This document shows positions 1 through 7,084 of a stretch of DNA of 7,171 nucleotides, in pieces. The notes beneath the pieces were generated by a model that ran no database searches, was not told the origin of the DNA, and saw only the letters and a program-made list of their open reading frames with translations. Location: assembly GCA_002699335.1 (NCBI GenBank), contig PACG01000082.1, forward strand, positions 45,661 through 52,831, read 5' to 3'. Source of the stretch: Candidatus Poribacteria bacterium. Lineage in GTDB: Bacteria; Poribacteria; WGA-4E; UBA9662. Position 1 is the first letter of the stretch. Every line of letters starts with the position of its first letter. The position numbers were made by a program, and so were the translations under genes.

Positions 1-2861
1 GCCAGATTGGGCGTATTTTTAGTTTTAATATCGTCGATGACGATACTACTCAGTGCTTGAATGGCTGCTGCTTGAACTTCTGGACTTGGATCTGCCGTTG
101 ATAAAACCAGCTCTGTTACTAATCCTCGAACAAAGTCAGAATGTTTTGCTCGCAGAGAACCAATAGTCTTCTGAAGTGATTTTGCTGCTGCGGATCTTAC
201 TTCTGCCTGAGAATCATTTCTCAGATACTGTCGCAATGTTTCCGCGGTACCACGTGGATCAATCTGTGAGAAGGCCGTTAGAATAACTTGACGAGTTTTA
301 ACATTCCCCTGATTCAAAGCTTGGAGGAGAGCGAGTTTGGCCAGTTTTGCATTGGATTTCTGGCCGGCCAAAATCCGAATCGCCAAATGTTGATTTGGCT
401 CGTCTTTCTGTACCGTTAGTGCCAACTGGCGAATGATATCCTCAGGTAATAATTCTCGATCCATAATTTTTTCAATGCTAATGATCGCATTGCGCCGAAC
501 GGTAGCATCAGTATGATCCAGTTGTTTAACCACATCCGGTAAAGCCAACTTAGCTGGAGGACCAATTTGGCCCAGCGAGGCTAGGATCGCTCGTCGAATA
601 ATGAAGCTACCATCAGTTAAATGCTCGCTAAGGTTCGACACAACAGATTCAATATCTGCATCTGAGATTGGTGGATCCAGCGAATCGTCCTTTTTTCGAC
701 GATCGGTAATGCGAAAATAGGCTGCCAATCGAGGTGATGGAGTCAAGGTTGAAGAACGAGTTGTAATTGGTCGGATCATACAAAACGGTTGGTCAGCTAT
801 GTTGGCCTCGAAGACTGTCCAAGAAGAATCTGTTTGCTGCAGGTATGCGTTGCCCGGGGAAGGTAATTTAGCATCGCTAAATACTTTACGTAAATCCTTC
901 GTCAATTCGAGCCGCTTTAAATCTTGATGAAAAGTTGTCTGTTGAAAGACTTCATAGGATCGGTCCGACGAACTAACTTCATCACTATGGGAGCGTATTT
1001 GGTAAAACGCTCGCCCCTGGCTATCCACAACAGCCCAGGTACGACCCGGTCGCTTGACTTTGATTACTGCGTCGAGAGGAAGTTCCAATCCTGCTCTGGT
1101 GATATCTTTTAGCGTTTTTGTTAGTTCCAAGGGGGAGGTTGACCAATTAAAGTTGTCGGGTAAGGACAACTTTTTCTCAGTGGGAAAAGTGAAGGCTTGA
1201 TATTCATTGGCAATTATTTTACCAATTGTGGTGGCAACAACAGGAATAAGTTGTGTTTTTTGCTTGAGAAGAGCCTCAACTTCAGGCAGATATTTATAAG
1301 CTGGATGACCAATTTCCCCCAAGGCCATGACGGTGAAAGATTGCAATCGATTCGCATGTTGAGTTGACATATTCGGATCGGCACTAAGGTTCAGGTAGCG
1401 ACTCAGTATCTCGGCAGCAGGATTGTTAAAGTTGTAGGGAAGTCCGGCCAGCAAGGGGGTACTGGCTTGAGTTGGTGGGCTCAATACATCCGGTCGGGTA
1501 AAAGATTTCATACTTTTGGCGACAGCTTGACAAACCGCGTCATTGGGATCCGTTAGCTTGTTTATCAGAAAGGATAAAACTCGTCGCTCTATTTGGTCTG
1601 TCGAATCCGATTGCTGTCTCAACTTCGCCATTGCCAGGATAATTTGCCGCCGAATTTCCCAGTTCGGATGATTGCGCAAGACCTTAATTTGGGGGTTGGG
1701 ATCTTGAGTTAGTCGAAGAATATAACTCTGAGTTTCGTTCGATTCAGGGTTGACCAGCAACCAGGATTTCGCTTGCGTCTGATTAATAACCGGATTTATC
1801 GTTGGTAAAGGGGAAATCTTGGCTACACTGGATAAACGACGAAGCCCCTTCTTCTCAAATTCATGAATTAAAGTGAGAGCAATACTTTCTCTCACCACTT
1901 GCAGTTTTCCGTTAGAATCCGCTGAGATCTTAAAAATCTGCTGACGATCAGAATCTGTGATGGCCCACTGTTGATCCTTCTTTTTAATCCGAATTACCGA
2001 TTGCCTTGAAAGAGGGAATCCTGCTGCCTGAAATCGGTCTCGCAGAGCAGGAGTTATCTCTGTTGCAAGCACTGAATCCAAATCGGTGCGATACTTGTCT
2101 GACAGCGTGAAAATTGGAAACCTATTACCTTCCACCAATTGTTGTTGGTAATGGCTCGGCAGGTCGAACTGAAATTGACTGTATAACGAATCCAGTTGAT
2201 TAAACACCAGGTCCTGTTGGCTTAATCTGATTCGCATCTTAGCCAAGGCTTGAATGGCTTCGCTTTGAACCATTGGGTCCGGGTCTTTCATCGACTCGAC
2301 CAGTGCTAAAACAGATTCCTCGGCATCAAAGCGGAGTTCACCTAATGCATAGGCGATGTTACGTCGAATGTTAACATCTGTATTGTTGAGCAGTTGAAAG
2401 GTCAGGGAGAGTTCATCGTAGTGAGCCAAGGTATCTAAAGCCTGTTGGCGAATATCGGGATGACTGACCGTTAGAGCAAATGAGAGGGTTAGGATGGCAG
2501 GAGAGGGTGTCGTCGGTTCCTCGGTCGGAGTTGAGAATCTGGATTTGGTGGGCAACTGTGGCTCAACGAGTAGAGCCGTAATATACTCCAGTTGTGCCCG
2601 CGTCTCTGGCCTTAGGTTGCGACCTGGTGGATTATCTTGATCGAAAGTCGTAAATTTTTGCCGAATAAAATCGTAATCTTCTTTCGTCAGTTCCTGCTCG
2701 CGAAGTTTCTGAAACGCGAACTCCTGAATCAATGGCTTGGGATCCCCTAGCTTTTGCAGTAGTACGATCGAATTCCCTGATTGGGGTTGAGAAACTTGGG
2801 TAAAAGCGATGCTGACCAATAAGAGCGCAAGCACCAAATAAACTGATGTAGTTCCACGCAT
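1..2861 (-). CDS. Large exported HEAT-repeat protein, 3' end outside the window
   Basis: I translated this frame by hand from the ATG at 2861 to the window edge: 953 codons, no stop or frameshift, C-terminus missing. Residues 1-21 look like a Sec signal peptide (MRGTTS, a hydrophobic run VYLVLALLLVSIAF, then polar residues), so the protein probably acts outside the cytoplasm. HEAT-like helical repeats form three blocks, about 118-213 (e.g. HPDIRQQALDTL, DVNIRRNIAYALGEL), 385-570 (e.g. NWEIRRQIILAMAKL, MALGEIGHPAYKYLP) and 734-953 (e.g. SFIIRRAILASLGQIGPPA, DATVRRNAIISIEKI). Between the blocks sit two pairs of a different module, listed separately. HEAT solenoids bind other proteins; no catalytic motif was seen. 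The start lies 20 bp after the acetate kinase stop, suggesting co-transcription. No good Shine-Dalgarno is present; a GGTAGG lies too far upstream. The specific function is unknown; the HEAT assignment is firm. Confidence 0.88.
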   Translation of the reverse strand, partial: MRGTTSVYLVLALLLVSIAFTQVSQPQSGNSIVLLQKLGDPKPLIQEFAFQKLREQELTKEDYDFIRQKFTTFDQDNPPGRNLRPETRAQLEYITALLVEPQLPTKSRFSTPTEEPTTPSPAILTLSFALTVSHPDIRQQALDTLAHYDELSLTFQLLNNTDVNIRRNIAYALGELRFDAEESVLALVESMKDPDPMVQSEAIQALAKMRIRLSQQDLVFNQLDSLYSQFQFDLPSHYQQQLVEGNRFPIFTLSDKYRTDLDSVLATEITPALRDRFQAAGFPLSRQSVIRIKKKDQQWAITDSDRQQIFKISADSNGKLQVVRESIALTLIHEFEKKGLRRLSSVAKISPLPTINPVINQTQAKSWLLVNPESNETQSYILRLTQDPNPQIKVLRNHPNWEIRRQIILAMAKLRQQSDSTDQIERRVLSFLINKLTDPNDAVCQAVAKSMKSFTRPDVLSPPTQASTPLLAGLPYNFNNPAAEILSRYLNLSADPNMSTQHANRLQSFTVMALGEIGHPAYKYLPEVEALLKQKTQLIPVVATTIGKIIANEYQAFTFPTEKKLSLPDNFNWSTSPLELTKTLKDITRAGLELPLDAVIKVKRPGRTWAVVDSQGRAFYQIRSHSDEVSSSDRSYEVFQQTTFHQDLKRLELTKDLRKVFSDAKLPSPGNAYLQQTDSSWTVFEANIADQPFCMIRPITTRSSTLTPSPRLAAYFRITDRRKKDDSLDPPISDADIESVVSNLSEHLTDGSFIIRRAILASLGQIGPPAKLALPDVVKQLDHTDATVRRNAIISIEKIMDRELLPEDIIRQLALTVQKDEPNQHLAIRILAGQKSNAKLAKLALLQALNQGNVKTRQVILTAFSQIDPRGTAETLRQYLRNDSQAEVRSAAAKSLQKTIGSLRAKHSDFVRGLVTELVLSTADPSPEVQAAAIQALSSIVIDDIKTKNTPNL
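774..908 (-). repeat. Internal protein module, copy 4 (residues 652-696)
   Basis: The copy begins ELTKDLRKVF, very close to ELTKTLKD of copy 3, and carries W681 in SSWTVFEAN followed by the strand FCMI. A Ser-rich linker of 29 residues joins it to copy 3. The turn after the Trp strand is two residues longer than in copies 1 and 3. A loose Ser/Thr/Pro segment (about 699-712) follows before the third HEAT block. Confidence 0.55.
996..1127 (-). repeat. Internal protein module, copy 3 (residues 579-622)
   Basis: The clearest match to copy 1: ELTKTLKD, then A-G-L-E-L-P-L, then VIKVK and TWAVVDSQGRAFYQI with W609. The AVVDSQGR turn corresponds to AITDSDRQ in copy 1. It starts 311 residues after copy 1, following the second HEAT block, and forms the first half of a second tandem pair. 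Confidence 0.65.
1710..1886 (-). repeat. Internal protein module, copy 2, diverged (residues 326-384)
   Basis: This segment follows copy 1 directly and is its weakest match. SIALTLIHEFEKKGL lines up with the opening helix of copy 1 (shared I, L, F and G positions). W367 begins the strand WLLVNPES, and Y380-I381-L382 fill the place of the last hydrophobic strand. About ten extra residues rich in Pro and Asn separate helix and Trp. It is called a copy by position and pattern only. Confidence 0.4.
1926..2060 (-). repeat. Internal protein module, copy 1 (residues 268-312)
   Basis: The first of four related segments in the HEAT protein. It begins EITPALRD, continues with an F-x-A-A-G-F-P-L turn and ends in two likely beta strands around W299 (QQWAITDSD, QQIFKI). 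It shares E-(I/L)-T-x-x-L-(R/K) with copies 3 and 4, and the spacing from Trp to the final Ile is 13 residues here and in copy 3. It is not a HEAT repeat and I do not recognise it as a named domain. Confidence 0.65.
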
Positions 2862-2881
2862 TCCGGTTCTACGACCTACCC

Positions 2882-3232
2882 TTAATCTGTCTCATTCGAC
2901 GTTTTATCGTAAACAGAAAGCCATGCGCTTGGAGCAACCAGTGACTCTTCCTCAATCGTCTCGCTGTACTCGCCAACTTGGATGCTACGATCCTTGTTCG
3001 TTTTACTAGATTCAACGACTGAAGAATTTAAGTCAGAACTCTTCGGGCTAACTTTAGTTCGCGTCTTCGCAAACGGATCTTCGGTGGCCATTTGCTGCTT
3101 GCTGGTCCAAGAAATAGTATCTATATACTGTTTCTCAGCACCCATCTTCGGAGATGCTTGATCACGTTCTTCGACTAGCGAAATCAGACGTTCGAACTCT
3201 GCAACTGGATTCGGAGGATCTGGAACCTGCTG
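2882..3232 (-). other. Disordered polar tail on acetate kinase (about residues 400-516)
   Basis: The segment follows the last conserved helix (ARDTLQLLQQ). It opens with VPDPPNPVAEFERLISLVEE, possibly a short helix, then becomes low in hydrophobic residues and rich in S, T, K and E (for instance SPKSSDLNSSVVESSKTNK) before an acidic stretch, ETIEEES, and a final APSAWLSVYDKTSNETD. The reading frame continues without interruption from the kinase, so this is not a readthrough of a damaged stop that I can detect. Its role is unknown. Confidence 0.7.
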
Positions 3233-4432
3233 TAAAAGTTGAAGTGTATCGCGAGCAATCATCAACCCTTCGTCAGTAGGAATTACCAGTACTTTGACCT
3301 CAGCTTGATCTTGATGGATCGTTTTCTCTCGACCTTTGGCGCCATTCTGCTGATTGCTGAGTTCAATCCCTAAAAAACCGAGCTTATGACAAATCTTTGT
3401 TCGGATACGAGGTACATTCTCACCGATACCACCGGTAAAGACTAAAACATCTAATCCACCTAACGTTGCTGCATATTGACCAATATACTGGCTGACACGA
3501 TAGCAAAACATATTCAGGGCGAGTAAAACTCGTTTGTTAACGGCCTCCTGTTCTGACAAGTGATCCAGTAGATCTCGGATGTCCGCGCTAACCCCCGAAA
3601 CACCCAATAACCCACTCCGATTATTGAGCATCTGTTCAATTTGATCCACCGACATTTGATGTTGGTTGATCAGTTGGAAAATCAGGGCAGGATCAATGTT
3701 ACCACAACGCGTTCCCATCATTAACCCCTCTAGCGGGGTTAAACCCATACTAGTATCAACTGATTTCCCACCATCAATGGCAGTTACACTAGCACCACTT
3801 CCCAGGTGACAAGAGATGATTTTTAGCGATTCTATCGGTTGTCCCAACATATCAGCCGCTCGCTGTGCCACGTAACGGTGGGAAGTACCGTGAAAACCAT
3901 AACGCCGAATCTCATGCTCTTGGTAGAAGTGGTATGGAATTGGGTAGACGTGTGCATAGACGGGAATTGTCTGGTGGAAAGCGGTATCGAAAACAGCGAT
4001 TTGTGGCACCTCTTTCAAAACTTGTGCTGAAGCACGGATACTCCGTAGATTGAAAGGATTATGAAGAGGGGCTAGATCCGCATGTTGTTCGATTAAGACT
4101 TCTACGGAGGGGGTTATTAAAGCGGGTGAGGAAAAGTAGTTCCCTCCGTGTACTACGCGGTGACCTACGGCTGTAATTGCACTCAGATCGTTGATAATAC
4201 CGTACTGCGCATCAGTGAGTGTGGCAAAGATTAGTGGCAACCATTTTTCGTAGGGTTGTGCTTTTAATTCCAGCCGGTAGTTGGCGCCGTCGTGACGGCG
4301 GTAGGAGAGTTCGGGGGACGCCGAACCAAGCTGATCGATTTGACCTGTAGCGAGACAAACTTCACCCACCATTTCAAAACACTGGTATTTGATAGATGAA
4401 CTGCCGGCATTGACAGTTAAAATGATTGGCAT
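2882..4432 (-). CDS. ackA: Acetate kinase with a C-terminal extension of about 115 residues
   Basis: The enzyme interconverts acetate plus ATP and acetyl phosphate plus ADP in the cytoplasm. Family signatures are in order: NAGSSSIK at 8-15, GHRVVHGG at 90-97 (substrate Arg R92), PLHNP at 122-126, catalytic VFDTAFH at 147-153 (D149), RYGFHGTSHRY at 177-187 (H181), HLGSGAS at 209-215, MGTRCGNIDP at 239-248 (R242), FTGGIGEN at 332-339 and IPTDEGLMIARDT near 384-396. All catalytic residues I can place are present. The family is usually about 400 residues; this protein is 516. The extra part from about 401 is polar, rich in Ser, Thr, Lys and Glu, with no visible fold. No phosphotransacetylase gene is adjacent. 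The start is chosen because MPIILTVNAGSSS is the normal N-terminus; only a weak AGG precedes it. Propionate or butyrate kinase is less likely, although substrate choice cannot be proved here. Confidence 0.95.
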   Translation of the reverse strand: MPIILTVNAGSSSIKYQCFEMVGEVCLATGQIDQLGSASPELSYRRHDGANYRLELKAQPYEKWLPLIFATLTDAQYGIINDLSAITAVGHRVVHGGNYFSSPALITPSVEVLIEQHADLAPLHNPFNLRSIRASAQVLKEVPQIAVFDTAFHQTIPVYAHVYPIPYHFYQEHEIRRYGFHGTSHRYVAQRAADMLGQPIESLKIISCHLGSGASVTAIDGGKSVDTSMGLTPLEGLMMGTRCGNIDPALIFQLINQHQMSVDQIEQMLNNRSGLLGVSGVSADIRDLLDHLSEQEAVNKRVLLALNMFCYRVSQYIGQYAATLGGLDVLVFTGGIGENVPRIRTKICHKLGFLGIELSNQQNGAKGREKTIHQDQAEVKVLVIPTDEGLMIARDTLQLLQQVPDPPNPVAEFERLISLVEERDQASPKMGAEKQYIDTISWTSKQQMATEDPFAKTRTKVSPKSSDLNSSVVESSKTNKDRSIQVGEYSETIEEESLVAPSAWLSVYDKTSNETD

Positions 4433-4486
4433 CTGAACCTGGTAGCTCTATGCCCTCAACTAGATTAGGGGGAAGCAGTACCCAGT

Positions 4487-4502
4487 CTGACCAAGAGGTC
4501 AG
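4487..4502. repeat. Perfect 6-bp inverted repeat with 4-nt loop upstream of acetate kinase
   Basis: CTGACC-AAGA-GGTCAG on the plus strand, in the 101-bp gap between the radical SAM stop and the acetate kinase start. Neither strand has a T-run after it, so it is not a standard intrinsic terminator. It could be a small operator or an mRNA hairpin about 55 nt before the kinase start. The rest of the gap shows no clear promoter. Confidence 0.4.
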
Positions 4503-4533
4503 TTCTTGTTTCCCGATGGGTCGAAGGTAAAGT

Positions 4534-5757
4534 TTAGAATCCCATCAGGCCGCAACATCGACGGCAAACGGGCATTACGCCCTCTTGACTGATCGACTGA
4601 CGAAATTTAATTGCCGCAGGGTTGTTCCACATATCCTCGACACGATCAGTTTGGATATTGCCGATTACGTAGTCGTGATAGTCACGGCAAAGGCTAACAT
4701 CCCCATTGCTATCAATTTCTAAGGTCATATAAATACTAACGCACTGGTTATAGCCAAAAGTTTCGGTATGATCGTTATAGTAGGTATTGATGTCTTCCTT
4801 CGTCGTCAACTCGGGCATCATCATTGGCGGACATTTACCAGTTTTATTCGATATTTCGATCATCTCCATGTATTTATCTAAAATGACCCCGTGATCGAAT
4901 TCTTTCCAATCGCCAATCCAACCATAGTGCGTTTGGGGTTTGCTACCAAAACGTCTTTCATAGTCTTTGGAGTGTTCAATCGCAGATGCTTGATCAATCC
5001 ACCAGGTTAGATAAAGGATTTGCGCGTCTGCGTACTGGCTGGTGAATTTGTAGAGATCAACAACATAATCGATATTGTAGGCCGTGATGCAACTCAACGG
5101 CACAATATAAGGGAACAGGGAACCTCGGTTCTCCTTTTCAGCCTTGACATCATCCAAAGCGGCTTCTACATCTTTGAAGTTACTGTAGCTGCTTGATACT
5201 GCCGGGCGTTGATTGTCATGGATTTCGGCATTTGGTCCATCGACGCTGAGGTACAAAATGGTACAGGTGTCTGCAATCTCGTTGGCGTATTTAGCGATCT
5301 TGGTTCCATTGCTCACCATCGAAATCGGCATCCCCTTATCGTTGATGTAATACAGAAGTTCAATCATGCCCGGATACATCATTGGTTCACCGCCCCAAAT
5401 ATACCAAATCGGAGACCATCCTTTATCAGCGATTTGATCGACCAGGTTCTTGTAGGTTTCCAGAGGAACTTCACGTGCTTTCAGTTCCTTCATCTCGTAC
5501 TCGTGCAGGTAGCCGTTATCTCCCCATTGCCCACAGGTATGACAACGTAAATTACACATATCGGTAATCCGAAGACTAACGAGTTCAACTGCATCTCCTT
5601 TTCCGTGAGGAGCCCCAAACGGATGTCGAATATTGAAAGCTTCCTTCGACATTATTTGGTATTTGAAGAAGTTGAAAGCAAATTTAGGGTCTTCTTTGAT
5701 GACAGCAGCAATCTGCTTGACAAAAAAACGGGGAGAAATTCGGCTTCTTACTCGCAT
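4534..5757 (-). CDS. Radical SAM protein with SPASM/twitch-like C-terminal domain
   Basis: A 407-residue iron-sulfur enzyme that should cleave S-adenosylmethionine to start radical chemistry. The cluster motif is C68-x3-C72-x2-C75 (CNLRCHTC), followed by WGGEPMMYP at 121-129 (SAM-binding GGEP), MVSNGT at 147-152 and LSVDGPNAEIHD at 170-181. The C-terminal part holds C339, G352-x4-C357 and C398-x2-C401-C402, a pattern expected for one auxiliary cluster, fewer cysteines than a full two-cluster SPASM domain. The middle (about 245-285) is rich in Trp and Tyr. No B12-binding domain is present and it does not resemble HpnH. Such proteins modify peptides, sugars or enzymes; the substrate is unknown, and no precursor peptide gene is visible nearby. 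The start at 5757 lacks a Shine-Dalgarno; Met36 is an alternative, but residues 1-35 look like real helical protein. Confidence 0.88.
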   Translation of the reverse strand: MRVRSRISPRFFVKQIAAVIKEDPKFAFNFFKYQIMSKEAFNIRHPFGAPHGKGDAVELVSLRITDMCNLRCHTCGQWGDNGYLHEYEMKELKAREVPLETYKNLVDQIADKGWSPIWYIWGGEPMMYPGMIELLYYINDKGMPISMVSNGTKIAKYANEIADTCTILYLSVDGPNAEIHDNQRPAVSSSYSNFKDVEAALDDVKAEKENRGSLFPYIVPLSCITAYNIDYVVDLYKFTSQYADAQILYLTWWIDQASAIEHSKDYERRFGSKPQTHYGWIGDWKEFDHGVILDKYMEMIEISNKTGKCPPMMMPELTTKEDINTYYNDHTETFGYNQCVSIYMTLEIDSNGDVSLCRDYHDYVIGNIQTDRVEDMWNNPAAIKFRQSISQEGVMPVCRRCCGLMGF

Positions 5758-5872
5758 ATTGATTGGAACTGGAGAAAAGGTATCGCTATACTCAGTGTCT
5801 GTATATCCTTTCTCTTTCTCTCCTTCTATCTAAAGTCAGGTATCGTATGTATGTTTTTAAAGTCGAGCGCAC
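5758..5872 (-). other. Intergenic leader between glycosyltransferase and radical SAM gene
   Basis: This 115-bp gap holds no gene I can support. It contains a 21-nt all-purine run on the transcript strand (5827-5807) with an AAGGAG core but no start codon at the proper distance, and two copies of CGATACCT (5845-5838 and 5785-5778), exactly 60 bp apart. No strong -35/-10 pair and no terminator hairpin were found, so readthrough from the upstream gene is plausible. Confidence 0.45.
5807..5827 (-). promoter_or_regulatory. Polypurine tract in the leader of the radical SAM gene
   Basis: Twenty-one consecutive purines on the transcript strand, lying about 50 to 70 nt before the ATG at 5757. The run includes AAGGAGAG, which resembles a ribosome binding site but has no nearby start codon. 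It might be a protein or RNA-binding site, a standby ribosome site, or chance. Confidence 0.25.
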
Positions 5873-7084
5873 TCAATCGGCTTGGACTCGTCCGAGAACT
5901 TGTGACCTTGTAGCGGATAATATCTTGTACCGTACACCTCCCCAGACAATCTCGTTTTTGAAAAGCGTCCAAATTGAGTTGAAAGCTGCCACGCCTGTCG
6001 AAATAGGAGCGACAAAAGACGAGCGACGGATGTTTCCCAGCACTTCTGGATCGGATCTCAGCCATTCGGGCAAAGAGCGAAACGTGAGTCGATAACATTG
6101 GATTTCTAACAATGGGACTAAAAACACTAACGATAGCGGAACCGGACCAAATAGGAACAGCCCCGGTAAAGCAAGTAACAGGATCAGCGTTTTCGGTAAA
6201 GATCCGATCAAGGTGCCGATCCACTGTTTCCGATGTCCCATCCAGAAGGTCATGATCATCTGCCGATTAGTAAACTCAAAGATTTGTTTCCAGGTTCGAT
6301 CCGCCGTCCGATTGAGGGTAATGCAGTCTGGTACAAAGTGAATTTTCTGTTTTAGATCTTTGACCGCATGTGTCAGGTTATGATCTTCAATAGTAGCATT
6401 TGACCATCGGCTGATAACCTGCCCGTCTGCGATCAGATGCCGACGAACAGCGTTTGATCCCCCCCAAACCATAGTTATGGTCGGATTAGCTTGGAGTGCA
6501 ATCTGAAAATTGATCCAGGCGGCTTCGATGTATGTGGCAATACCCGACGAACACGGAACATATAATCGCGCGCCGACCGTTGCACCGATTTGGGCGTCTT
6601 GTAACGGTTGAACTAAATTAGTCAACCATGTTTGATGAACAAAGGCGTCGGCATCGACAAAGGCAATAATCTCCACATCCGACGGGAGATTATCAATTAC
6701 AGTGATCAAATTCTGAACTTTCTGCGATCGCGACAGACCAGCATCTACAACGTTGGGAGCCAGCAAAACTTGAGTGTTAGAGACACCTTCAGTTACCCGC
6801 TTTAGACATTGAAATGAAATATCTGCGCCCTGATTACCGATGGCATGGGTAACGAAGTAGATCTGGTAGTCGCCACTATAATCCTGGCACAGTAGTTGCC
6901 GAACATTCTGCTCTGTTTCCTCGTCCCAACCATAGTGTGGTGCGAGCACTGCAACTTTGGGGAAGTAACTATCTCTCTGTTGACGCCGTTCTCTCCGTAC
7001 ATATAGAAATGAGCGCAAGACGACGTAAAACTCACAGAGTAGAGCCAAGTAGCAGGTTCCAATCAGGTATAATTGCGTTGTCAT
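5873..7084 (-). CDS. Membrane-bound family 2 glycosyltransferase, ceramide glucosyltransferase/HpnI-like
   Basis: Likely transfers a sugar from a nucleotide-sugar to a lipid acceptor at the cytoplasmic face of the inner membrane. One N-terminal membrane segment (about 4-25) is followed by a GT-A domain: VAVLAPHYGWDEE (44-56), QKVQNL (121-126), metal-binding DAD (D144, D146), WGGSNAVRR (207-215) and IEDHNLT with likely catalytic D234. Hydrophobic segments lie around 294-333, with a weaker one around 357-378. The ending IVWGGVRYKI resembles the W-x-G-x-x-Y tail of GT21-type enzymes. The usual (Q/R)xxRW motif is not in its standard form; FTNRQMIMTFW stands at that place. The ATG at 7084 is the first start after an in-frame TAG upstream, and no Shine-Dalgarno precedes it. 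The gene leads the run of four minus-strand genes and has its own promoter candidate. The acceptor cannot be told from sequence. Confidence 0.88.
   Translation of the reverse strand: MTTQLYLIGTCYLALLCEFYVVLRSFLYVRRERRQQRDSYFPKVAVLAPHYGWDEETEQNVRQLLCQDYSGDYQIYFVTHAIGNQGADISFQCLKRVTEGVSNTQVLLAPNVVDAGLSRSQKVQNLITVIDNLPSDVEIIAFVDADAFVHQTWLTNLVQPLQDAQIGATVGARLYVPCSSGIATYIEAAWINFQIALQANPTITMVWGGSNAVRRHLIADGQVISRWSNATIEDHNLTHAVKDLKQKIHFVPDCITLNRTADRTWKQIFEFTNRQMIMTFWMGHRKQWIGTLIGSLPKTLILLLALPGLFLFGPVPLSLVFLVPLLEIQCYRLTFRSLPEWLRSDPEVLGNIRRSSFVAPISTGVAAFNSIWTLFKNEIVWGGVRYKILSATRSQVLGRVQAD
6724..6731. other. HIP1 octamer GCGATCGC
   Basis: A single copy of the highly iterated palindrome common in many cyanobacterial genomes, here inside the glycosyltransferase gene. 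One copy in 7 kb is more than chance alone predicts (about 0.1) but is too few to fix the taxon. Confidence 0.4.

Noticed and set aside
924..1112. Plus-strand open frame opposite the HEAT gene
   Set aside because: It is antisense to copy 3 of the internal module, within a continuous minus-strand frame of 953 codons; no start signal.
3839..4053. Plus-strand open frames opposite acetate kinase
   Set aside because: They are antisense to the conserved catalytic region of the kinase; no independent support.
4487..4533. Intrinsic terminator between the radical SAM and acetate kinase genes
   Set aside because: The hairpin has a 6-bp stem and no T-run on either strand.
5209..5567. Plus-strand open frames opposite the radical SAM gene
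   Set aside because: They are antisense shadows of conserved coding sequence (SAM-binding region) with no sign of a real protein.
5605..6095. Plus-strand open frames of 66 to 110 codons spanning the radical SAM start and the gap
   Set aside because: They lie opposite two well-supported genes, lack domain-like sequence and have no promoter or ribosome binding site.
5826..6224. Minus-strand open frame of 132 codons
   Set aside because: It overlaps the glycosyltransferase 3' half in another frame and extends into the gap; it has no recognisable motif and the glycosyltransferase frame explains the region.
6802..7062. Minus-strand open frame of 86 codons inside the glycosyltransferase start
   Set aside because: It is an out-of-frame shadow of the N-terminal GT-A domain.
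4534..7084. A hopanoid side-chain pair (HpnI with HpnH or HpnJ)
   Set aside because: The glycosyltransferase resembles HpnI in general form, but the radical SAM protein has a SPASM-like end, no B12 domain, and does not look like HpnH; no squalene-hopene genes are visible.
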